NCBI GenBank assembly: GCA_003070825.1
Contig: QBLP01000134.1
Location: forward strand, 1-5,566
Source of the DNA: Halanaerobium sp.
Lineage (GTDB): Bacteria > Bacillota > Halanaerobiia > Halanaerobiales > Halanaerobiaceae
Direction: 5' to 3'
Length of the DNA: 5,566 nucleotides
Made by a program: the position numbers and the translations under genes. Of this stretch, positions 1 through 5,566 are shown in pieces. Positions within the stretch are counted from its first letter, which is position 1. Each line of letters starts with the position of its first letter. The notes beneath the pieces were generated by a model. That model did not search any database, was not told the DNA's origin, and was given only the letters and a program-made list of their open reading frames with translations.

Positions 1-84
1 ATGTTACAATAATACTGTTATGTATAAATTTTAAACAGACAACTATCTAAAATAATTATTAAATTAAAAGTAAGGAGAGTTCAA
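1..84 (+). promoter_or_regulatory. Leader of the GH3 gene with a candidate -10 box and clear ribosome binding site
   Basis: This AT-rich stretch precedes the hydrolase. TATAAA at 23-28 is a reasonable -10 box, but a -35 box at normal spacing would fall at or beyond the window edge and cannot be judged. AATAATTATT (51-60) is a perfect 10-base palindrome, though expected fairly often in DNA this AT-rich. AAGGAG at 72-77, 7 nt before the ATG at 85, is a strong ribosome binding site and fixes the start. No convincing operator or riboswitch is visible. Confidence 0.35.
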
Positions 85-2832
85 ATGGAAAAGGTTAAAC
101 TAGATTTGGAAAAATACGCAGCACTTTCTAGGCAGGCAGCAGCAGAAGGCTGTGTGCTACTTAGAAATGAAGATCAGGCACTTCCAATTAAAAAGGGAGA
201 GAAAGTGTCTGTTTTTGGTAGAATTCAATTTGACTATTACAAGAGTGGTACTGGTTCTGGGGGACTGGTTAATACTGAATATGTAGTAGGTATTTTAGAT
301 GCTTTGAAGGCAAATGATGAGCTTGCTCTTAACCAGGAACTGATGGCTACATATGAAGAATGGCTTGAAGATAATCCTTTTGATCACGGTGAAGGCTGGG
401 CCCAGGAACCCTGGTCTCAAAAAGAGATGCCAATCAGTGCGGAATTAGCTCAGAAGTCAGCAAAAGAATCTGATCTCGCAGTAATTATTCTGGGCCGGAC
501 TGCAGGAGAAGATAGAGATAACTCCGCCACTAAGGGAAGTTATCTACTGACAGAGGCGGAAGAAGAGATGCTGGCAGAGGTAACTAAAGCCTTTGATCGA
601 GTTGCAGTAGTCTTAAATGTAGGTAATATAATTGACATGAAATGGGTTGAAAAATATCAGCCTGAGGCAGTGCTTTATGCCTGGCATGGAGGTATGGAAG
701 GTGGAAATGGAACTGTAGATGTACTGACTGGAAAAGTAAATCCTTCTGGAAAGCTCAGTGACACCATTGCTTATGAGCTTTCAGATTACCCTTCCATGGA
801 TGATTTTGGCAATAAAGACACTTTAATTTACAAAGAAGATATTTATGTAGGTTACAGATATTTTGAAACAGCAGCCAAAGACAGAGTGATCTACCCCTTT
901 GGCTATGGACTGTCCTACACAGAATTTGATCAGAATATTCTTTCCTTCGAAGAAGGTGAAGATTCTCTTAGAGTAGAGGTTGAAGTGAGAAACACAGGCG
1001 ATCAAGCCGGAAAAGAAGTAGTCCAGGTCTATGCCGCTAAACCTTTAGGTAAACTGGGGAAAGCAGCTAGAACTTTAGAAGCCTTTGCTAAAACCAATTT
1101 ACTGGAGCCGGGTCAAAGTCAGAAACTAAGCTTGAGCTTTCCTAAAAAGCAGCTGGCCTCCTATGATGACAGCGGCATAACAGGTCACAAATCTTCCTAT
1201 GTTTTAGAAGCAGGTCAGTATAAAATTTATGCGGGCAGTGATTTACGGAAAGCTGAACTGGCCGGCAGTTTTGAAATTAAAACTCTGCAGGTTATAGAAG
1301 AACTTGAGGAAGCATGTGCACCGGTAGAATCTTTTGAACGCTTAAAAGTTGATGCCGATGGGACAATGGCTAAAGAAGAAGTACCTCAGAGAACTATAGA
1401 TCTGGAGGCTCGAATAGTTGCTGATCGTCCTCAGGAAATTTCATATACAGGTGATCAGGGAATTAAACTCAAAGATGTTTATCAGAACAGGGCTTCCCTA
1501 GAAGATTTTATCGCACAGCTGAGTGATGAGGATCTGGCCTGTCTGATGCGGGGTGAAGGAATGAGTTCTCCGAGAGTAACTCCCGGAACTGCTGCAGCTT
1601 TTGGTGGTGTGAGTGAAAATCTTGTTGACTTTGGAATTCCTGCTGCCGCTGCTGCTGATGGACCCTCTGGAATTAGAATGGACTGCGGTACAACTGCTTT
1701 CAGTCTGCCAAACGGAACATCTTTAGCCTGTACTTTCAATTTAGATTTAGTAGAGACGCTATTTGACCTGATGGGACAGGAGCTACTGGCAAATCAAATT
1801 GAAACTATCCTGGGACCGGGAATGAATATTCATCGAACACCTTTAAACGGACGGAACTTTGAATACTTTTCCGAAGACCCACTGCTGACCGGTAAAATGG
1901 CTGCAGTACAGCTTAAAGCAATGAATAAATACAAGGTTACCGGAACCGTAAAACATTATGTCGCCAATAATCAGGAATCTCACCGACATGATGTAAATGC
2001 AGTTGTCTCCGAAAGAGCCTTAAGAGAAATTTATCTAAGAGGCTTTGAAATTGCAGTCAAAGAGGGGGAAGCAGCTTCCATTATGTCTACTTATGGTGGC
2101 TTAAATGGAATCTGGACAGCCGGAAACTATGATCTCCTAACTACAATTTTAAGAGACGAATGGGGCTTTGATGGGATTGTAATGACTGACTGGTGGGCCA
2201 GAATCAATGAAGAAGGCGAAAAAGCCAGAAAAGGAAATACCATTCCGATGGTAAGAGCCCAGAATGACTTATATATGGTTAGTGAAAATCCTGAAGAAAA
2301 TAGTGCTGAGGATAATACCTTAGAAGGCCTGAAAGAAGGAAGAATCACCAGAGGGGAGCTGCAGCGTAATGCAGCAAATATCCTGAACTTTATAATGGAT
2401 TCAGCTGTGATGGAAAGACATCTTAGCGGTCCAGGTGAAGCATCAGCTGCAGCAGAGAGTGATGATGAGCCAGGAAATGTAATGGAATATTATGATCTGA
2501 CTGAGGTAGAAGCTATTGATCTTTCTGATGTAGATACTGCCAAAGGAGAATCAGTGGTCTTTGGTATAATTAGAGATAAGAAGGGGATTTATAAGCTGAA
2601 GCTTGAAATGAAAGCCAGTGGAGGAGAACATGCTCAGATTCCTGTCTCCTTATTCCTAAATAACAAATTAGATTCGACCATTACTTTAAATGGTACTGGA
2701 GAATGGAAGACAGTAGAAAAAGAGATAAATCTCTGGAGTAAAAACAATTACCTCAAACTTTATTTTGCTCAGAGCGGAATGAAACTTGGAAAAATGACTG
2801 TTGAATTTGAAAAAGAAGTTGAGTCAGAGTAA
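85..2832 (+). CDS. Glycoside hydrolase family 3 protein, permuted domain order, probable cytoplasmic beta-glucosidase
   Basis: A 915-residue enzyme predicted to remove terminal beta-linked glucose (or a related sugar) from oligosaccharides or glycosides. The usual GH3 domain order is reversed. Residues ~10-265 form the alpha/beta sandwich (GCVLLRN at 22-28, and AGEDRD at 140-145 with Glu142 as candidate acid/base). Residues ~270-402 are fibronectin-III-like, starting at YPFGYGLSY. Residues ~465-780 are the TIM-barrel domain: DGPSGIR at 525-531, RNFEYFSEDP at 590-599, KH at 623-624, and VMTDWW with candidate nucleophile Asp702. The last ~115 residues (about 798-915) look like a CBM6-type beta-sandwich. 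This permuted order is known in GH3 enzymes of rumen and other clostridia. No signal peptide is seen, so it probably acts on imported substrates. The ATG lies 7 nt after AAGGAG (72-77). A hairpin follows the gene, so it is probably monocistronic. Family is certain; exact substrate (glucoside, xyloside or other) is not. Confidence 0.93.
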   Translation: MEKVKLDLEKYAALSRQAAAEGCVLLRNEDQALPIKKGEKVSVFGRIQFDYYKSGTGSGGLVNTEYVVGILDALKANDELALNQELMATYEEWLEDNPFDHGEGWAQEPWSQKEMPISAELAQKSAKESDLAVIILGRTAGEDRDNSATKGSYLLTEAEEEMLAEVTKAFDRVAVVLNVGNIIDMKWVEKYQPEAVLYAWHGGMEGGNGTVDVLTGKVNPSGKLSDTIAYELSDYPSMDDFGNKDTLIYKEDIYVGYRYFETAAKDRVIYPFGYGLSYTEFDQNILSFEEGEDSLRVEVEVRNTGDQAGKEVVQVYAAKPLGKLGKAARTLEAFAKTNLLEPGQSQKLSLSFPKKQLASYDDSGITGHKSSYVLEAGQYKIYAGSDLRKAELAGSFEIKTLQVIEELEEACAPVESFERLKVDADGTMAKEEVPQRTIDLEARIVADRPQEISYTGDQGIKLKDVYQNRASLEDFIAQLSDEDLACLMRGEGMSSPRVTPGTAAAFGGVSENLVDFGIPAAAAADGPSGIRMDCGTTAFSLPNGTSLACTFNLDLVETLFDLMGQELLANQIETILGPGMNIHRTPLNGRNFEYFSEDPLLTGKMAAVQLKAMNKYKVTGTVKHYVANNQESHRHDVNAVVSERALREIYLRGFEIAVKEGEAASIMSTYGGLNGIWTAGNYDLLTTILRDEWGFDGIVMTDWWARINEEGEKARKGNTIPMVRAQNDLYMVSENPEENSAEDNTLEGLKEGRITRGELQRNAANILNFIMDSAVMERHLSGPGEASAAAESDDEPGNVMEYYDLTEVEAIDLSDVDTAKGESVVFGIIRDKKGIYKLKLEMKASGGEHAQIPVSLFLNNKLDSTITLNGTGEWKTVEKEINLWSKNNYLKLYFAQSGMKLGKMTVEFEKEVESE

Positions 2833-2874
2833 GTTTAAAGTTAAAATGTTAAAACAATATATAGTATAAAAAAC

Positions 2875-2903
2875 AAAGGCACCTGCTAAAAACAGGTGCC
2901 TTT
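2875..2903. terminator. Intrinsic terminator after the GH3 gene
   Basis: A perfect 11-bp stem (AAAGGCACCTG at 2875-2885 pairing with 2893-2903) encloses a 7-base loop. It begins 42 nt after the GH3 stop codon. The plus-strand tail is short (TTTATAAATTT). On the minus strand the hairpin is followed by a longer T-rich run (complement of 2865-2874), so it could also stop transcription from the other direction. It separates the hydrolase from the interrupted gene downstream. Confidence 0.85.
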
Positions 2904-3055
2904 ATAAATTTAAAAGAATATATTAATTTTGCAAAACACCAGTTTGCGACATAGTGCTGTCATACCCCTGTGTTATTCTTTAAATAGAACAGCAAAGATA
3001 AGAAAATCAATGAGATATAGATTTTAATTAATTATTAAAAAGTGAATAATAATTC

Positions 3056-3062
3056 AAGGGGG
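3056..3062 (+). promoter_or_regulatory. Ribosome binding site of the interrupted gene
   Basis: AAGGGGG sits 7 nt before the ATG at 3070. A good site at the head of the first 56-codon segment supports the view that both segments are one original gene, since the second segment has no comparable site followed by a start codon. Confidence 0.7.
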
Positions 3063-3069
3063 CTTCAAA

Positions 3070-3837
3070 ATGAAGAGTAACAATTTGGCGAAAAAAACTC
3101 AATCCTGGGCCAACAAAATAAAAAGCTATCAAAAAAAGGCACCGAATCTTTTTAATGAAGATGTTGAAAAGTCAGCTTCAGAATTTAGGATAGATCACTA
3201 TTTTGATATTCTTGACAGAGTTGAGCTTGAAAAAGGCTGACTGGTAGATTATCTTTATATTCAGCAGGGAATTGGAGGTGGGCCTGAAATAATTGCCTAC
3301 CCCGAGGCTAAAAAAGAAGACTATATAAAAATAATAAATAAAATAAACGATAATGAGCTGGATTACAATTCAGGAGACAGTGACTCAGAAAATATTATTC
3401 ATACTTTTTTAAACTATGATGATGTAGATAATTATTTAGATCATGTTAAGCTTGATGGAAGTGAAGAATCATATCTTCAATTTGTAATTTTAGCCGCCCT
3501 AGGCTCTCAGTTTTCACTTTTCTGGCATGCTCTCTATAATGACAAGGAATTTGTCTGCACCTCAGAAAAAGCTGAAAAAATTATTAAAAGAATAAATAGA
3601 AGTAAGCAGGAAATGAGTTTTATGGAAGACGACATATTTGCTGAGCAGTTAGAAAATATTAAATTTGATCCCCAAATAACTATCAAAGAAGATAAAGTGC
3701 TTGTCAGGCTGGTCTTTTTTACAAAATGGGGAGGTTTTATAGAAGCAAAATATCAAGTTCAAAAAGACTTTCCTCATAAAATTATAGAAAGAGAAACTGA
3801 GACTTTGATTGACTATAATTGCGGTTATGTTTATTGA
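3070..3837 (+). pseudogene. Unrecognised ~255-codon protein gene interrupted by an in-frame TGA at codon 57
   Basis: AAGGGGG (3056-3062) lies 7 nt before an ATG at 3070, opening a frame of 56 codons that meets TGA at 3238-3240. The same frame then runs 198 more sense codons to TGA at 3835-3837, backed at once by TAA. No ATG, GTG or TTG occurs in that frame between the TGA and 3613, so the second part has no ordinary start for 372 nt. The conceptual product is soluble, acidic, and lacks a signal peptide or membrane segment. Features include a glycine-rich GIGGGPE just after the break (67-73), an aromatic FWHALYND (151-158), and a beta-rich C-terminus with TKWGG. I recognise no family. The break may be a one-base nonsense change (for example TGG to TGA, which would give a Trp), a sequencing error, or a read-through or recoded codon. 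The gene stands alone between the GH3 terminator and the aldolase gene. It is coding in origin with good confidence; its present functional status is unknown. Confidence 0.75.
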
Positions 3838-4004
3838 TAAGCAGAATTTTCATATTTACCTTTAAAAACCTTTATTCAGATCAAATCTCAGTCTTGCGAT
3901 TTAAATTAATGATATGGAAGTATTCAAAAAAAGGATATTTAACCTCTGGGAGAGAAATTAATAAATAAGACACTGTCTGATTTAAAAAGTTCATTTATAT
4001 AAAT
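3838..4004 (+). other. Intergenic leader upstream of the aldolase gene
   Basis: This AT-rich gap probably holds the aldolase promoter. I find no -35/-10 pair with good spacing: TTGCGA at 3894-3899 resembles a -35 box but has no matching -10 about 17 nt on. AGACA-C-TGTCT at 3968-3978 is a perfect short inverted repeat and a possible operator half-site pair. No clear terminator hairpin follows the interrupted gene, so transcription of that gene could continue into the aldolase. Confidence 0.3.
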
Positions 4005-4011
4005 GGAGGAG
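4005..4011 (+). promoter_or_regulatory. Ribosome binding site that decides the aldolase start
   Basis: GGAGGAG is followed 6 nt later by ATG at 4018. An in-frame ATG at 4003 overlaps the upstream edge of this site and has no site of its own, so the five extra codons it would add are almost certainly untranslated leader. Confidence 0.85.
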
Positions 4012-4017
4012 ATATTG

Positions 4018-4902
4018 ATGGATAAAAAGCAGGTTGACCTAATCAAAAATGGTAAAGGCTTTATCGCAGCGATGGATCAGAGTGGTGGCAGTACTCCAGG
4101 GGCTTTAGCAGGTTATGGCATTAAAAAGGATGAATACCAAACAGAAGCGGAAATGTTTGAGCTGGTTCATGCTATGAGGACCAGAGTTATTACAAGCCCG
4201 GCTTTTAGTTCAGAGCATATCTTAGGAGCAATCTTATTTAAACACACCATGAACAACAAGATGGAGGGTAAATACACAGCTGATTATCTCTGGCAGGAAA
4301 AAGGAATTCTGCCGATACTTAAAGTGGATCAGGGTAAAGAAGAGAAGAAAAATGGAGTTCAGCTGATGAAGCCGATGACTGAGCTTGATGATTTACTCAA
4401 AGAAGCCGCCGATTATAATATATTTGGAACTAAAATGAGATCTGTGATCCACAGTGCCAACCCCAGAGGAATCAAAGAAATTGTTGCTCAGCAGTTTGAG
4501 TACGGCAAAAAAATATATGATGCAGGATTTATACCAATTTTAGAACCTGAAGTAAATATCAAAAGTGAGGATAAGCTTGAATCTGAGAAAATTTTAAAAG
4601 CAGAAATCTTAAGTCTGCTTGCTAAATTAGATGATGAGCAGTTTATATTCAAACTTTCAATTCCAGAGCAGCCGAATTTCTATCAAGAAATTATTGAACA
4701 TCCAAATGTAGTCCGTTTAGTAGCTTTATCAGGAGGTTACAGTCAAAAAGAGGCAGTAAACAGGCTTTCTAAAAATAATAATATGATCGCCAGTTTTTCC
4801 CGGGCTCTGCTTCAGGATCTTAAGGTTGATCAGTCTGAAGAAGAATTCAATAGAATTCTTAAAGATGCGGTAGTTAAAATTTATCAGGCCTCAATAACTT
4901 AG
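4018..4902 (+). CDS. fda: Fructose-bisphosphate aldolase class I (Schiff-base type)
   Basis: A 294-residue cytoplasmic enzyme that reversibly splits fructose 1,6-bisphosphate into glyceraldehyde 3-phosphate and dihydroxyacetone phosphate without a metal. It resembles the Staphylococcus class I aldolase (about 296 residues) along its length: NGKGFIAAMDQSGGSTP near the N-terminus, MRTRVITSPAF, EGKYTADYL, NGVQLMKP, FGTKMRS, LEPEVN with candidate catalytic Glu176, FKLSIP with candidate Schiff-base Lys212, LSGGYS, and IASFSRAL near the phosphate-binding end. The frame could open at an ATG at 4003, but that would place the ribosome binding site GGAGGAG (4005-4011) inside the coding region. The ATG at 4018 lies 6 nt after it and gives the family's normal N-terminus (MDKKQV), so 4018 is chosen. 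A 180-nt gap separates it from the preceding gene, and a bidirectional terminator follows. Family and reaction are near certain. Confidence 0.96.
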   Translation: MDKKQVDLIKNGKGFIAAMDQSGGSTPGALAGYGIKKDEYQTEAEMFELVHAMRTRVITSPAFSSEHILGAILFKHTMNNKMEGKYTADYLWQEKGILPILKVDQGKEEKKNGVQLMKPMTELDDLLKEAADYNIFGTKMRSVIHSANPRGIKEIVAQQFEYGKKIYDAGFIPILEPEVNIKSEDKLESEKILKAEILSLLAKLDDEQFIFKLSIPEQPNFYQEIIEHPNVVRLVALSGGYSQKEAVNRLSKNNNMIASFSRALLQDLKVDQSEEEFNRILKDAVVKIYQASIT

Positions 4903-4913
4903 TCATTAAAAAA

Positions 4914-4931
4914 ACGCCGGGAAACCGGCGT
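4914..4931. terminator. Bidirectional intrinsic terminator between the convergent aldolase and PEBP genes
   Basis: A 7-bp GC-rich stem (ACGCCGG at 4914-4920 pairing with CCGGCGT at 4925-4931) is capped by a GAAA tetraloop. On the plus strand it is followed by TCTTGACTTTTT. On the minus strand it runs into an unbroken T-run (complement of 4908-4914). It lies 11 nt past the aldolase stop and 25 nt past the PEBP stop, so it can end both transcripts, the minus-strand one more strongly. Confidence 0.92.
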
Positions 4932-4956
4932 CTTGACTTTTTAAAATTTATTTAGC

Positions 4957-5424
4957 TCAGCGTGTATATTCACCTTTTAAAACAGCTTTCTGCAGTACAT
5001 GACCTTCCATTGCCTTAAGCAGAGTTTCTTTGTCAGCTCCAGCCTTTAAATCAAGCTGATCATCAAGAGCATAGAGATAAAATCTGTAGGTGTGAACACC
5101 ACTGGGAGGAGCTGGTCCCAGATATCCTAATTTGTTGAAGTCATTTTTACCCTGTAAGGCTCCCACGAGTTCTTTAACTTTTTCTTTTTTGGCAATATTT
5201 TTTGGAATTTCACTGATATCTGCTGGTATATTCCAGATCAGCCAGTGAGTAAAAGTACCATTGGGAGCATCCGGATCATCGACAATAACAGCCAGAGTTT
5301 CAGCTTCTTTTGGCACATTTTCAATAATTAGTGGAGGAGAGATATCCCTGCCGTCAGCTGTATATTCTTCTGGAATATAACCACCATCTTCAAAAGCAGA
5401 TTTAATAACTAAATCTTTTTTCAC
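4957..5424 (-). CDS. YbhB/YbcL-family Raf kinase inhibitor-like (PEBP) protein
   Basis: A 155-residue protein of the phosphatidylethanolamine-binding protein family, close in length to E. coli YbhB (about 158). From the start chosen here, the visible family marks are SPPL (29-32), DDPDAP (49-54), THWLIWNIP (59-67), QGKNDF (91-96), and GYLGPAPPSGVH with YRFYLYAL (100-120). The Asp/His residues of DPDAP, THW and GVH line the anion-binding pocket in this family. No signal peptide is seen, so it is probably cytoplasmic. The bacterial role and natural ligand are not established. The frame opens with an ATG at 5451, but the ribosome binding site AAGGGAGG lies inside those first codons. The GTG at 5424, 8 nt after it, is therefore the likely start and gives MKKDLVIKS. 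The TGA stop is followed two codons later by an in-frame TAA. Confidence 0.94.
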   Translation of the reverse strand: MKKDLVIKSAFEDGGYIPEEYTADGRDISPPLIIENVPKEAETLAVIVDDPDAPNGTFTHWLIWNIPADISEIPKNIAKKEKVKELVGALQGKNDFNKLGYLGPAPPSGVHTYRFYLYALDDQLDLKAGADKETLLKAMEGHVLQKAVLKGEYTR

Positions 5425-5432
5425 AGCTAAAA

Positions 5433-5440
5433 CCTCCCTT
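5433..5440 (-). promoter_or_regulatory. Ribosome binding site that decides the GTG start of the PEBP gene
   Basis: On the minus strand AAGGGAGG is followed 8 nt later by GTG (5424-5422). The ATG nine codons upstream (5451) has no purine-rich site at proper spacing and would translate through this one, so the GTG start is preferred. Confidence 0.82.
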
Positions 5441-5566
5441 CTTAATCTCAAAAATTAATTGACTCTTTTAAACTTTTATCATCATCAAATTTAAGAACTT
5501 TTGCTTTGATTTTATAATAACAGAAAGTATTCAGAAAATAAAGTTAATTTTAGACTCAGCTGAAAC
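5441..5566 (-). other. Upstream region of the PEBP gene, window edge
   Basis: AT-rich DNA in which the PEBP promoter is expected. TATAAA on the minus strand (5516-5511) could be a -10 box, but the matching -35 position is only weakly similar to consensus. TATAAT on the plus strand (5513-5518) could equally serve a gene beyond the right edge. I see no supported coding region; short open stretches on the minus strand at the edge are too brief to judge. Confidence 0.25.

Noticed and set aside
823..2348. Three open frames on the minus strand inside the GH3 gene (823-1005, 1482-1739, 2127-2348)
   Set aside because: All lie wholly within a strongly supported coding region on the other strand and show no recognisable protein family; they are shadow frames.
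2904..3055. A promoter such as TTGCAA (2929-2934) or TTGCGA (2944-2949) for the interrupted gene
   Set aside because: No -10 box of acceptable quality lies 16-18 nt downstream of either, so no promoter is called.
3238..3240. Organism-wide use of TGA for tryptophan
   Set aside because: All 17 tryptophans in the four genes are TGG and the PEBP and interrupted genes end at TGA near the expected protein ends, so a general TGA=Trp code is unlikely.
3613..3837. A separate 74-residue gene starting at ATG 3613
   Set aside because: It is the tail of the 3070-3837 frame, which stays open far upstream of 3613, and it lacks a good ribosome binding site.
4900..4902. TAG at the aldolase end as a pyrrolysine codon
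   Set aside because: The protein already ends at the family's normal length, and read-through would translate straight through the terminator hairpin.
1..5566. CRISPR arrays, insertion sequences, tRNA or rRNA genes, phage genes
   Set aside because: No regularly spaced repeats, transposase or integrase motifs, cloverleaf structures or rRNA-like sequence were found.

Overview
The window is AT-rich bacterial DNA with compact intergenic gaps, strong AAGGAG/GGAGG-type ribosome binding sites and cytoplasmic metabolic genes. This suggests a low-GC member of the Bacillota. A Halanaerobiales-like fermenter fits the codon use and gene types, but that is inference and the window holds no taxonomic marker.

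Layout: (1) 85-2832 (+), a large glycoside hydrolase family 3 (GH3) enzyme, probably a beta-glucosidase. Its domain order is permuted: the alpha/beta sandwich and fibronectin-III-like domain come before the catalytic barrel, and a jelly-roll-like domain ends the protein. A hairpin at 2875-2903 closes the unit. (2) 3070-3837 (+), an unrecognised gene of 255 codons interrupted by an in-frame TGA at codon 57 (3238-3240). The frame stays open for another 198 codons, so it is either a fresh nonsense mutation or a recoded or read-through stop. (3) 4018-4902 (+), a class I (Schiff-base) fructose-bisphosphate aldolase of the Staphylococcus type. (4) 4957-5424 (-), a YbhB/YbcL-family PEBP (Raf-kinase-inhibitor-like) protein, convergent with the aldolase and sharing a bidirectional terminator at 4914-4931. 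The last ~140 bases are AT-rich upstream DNA with no gene I can support.

The genes appear to be independent transcription units. The hydrolase would release hexose from imported beta-glucosides, and the aldolase would act on the resulting sugar in glycolysis or gluconeogenesis, but nothing ties them into one operon. For the aldolase and the PEBP gene, the longest open frame starts upstream of the ribosome binding site. The starts given here (4018 and 5424) are corrected to the codon just after that site.

No mobile element, CRISPR array, tRNA/rRNA gene or obvious novel multi-gene system is visible. The observation most worth a second look is the interrupted gene at 3070-3837, together with the fact that both TGA stop codons in the window are closely backed by an in-frame TAA.
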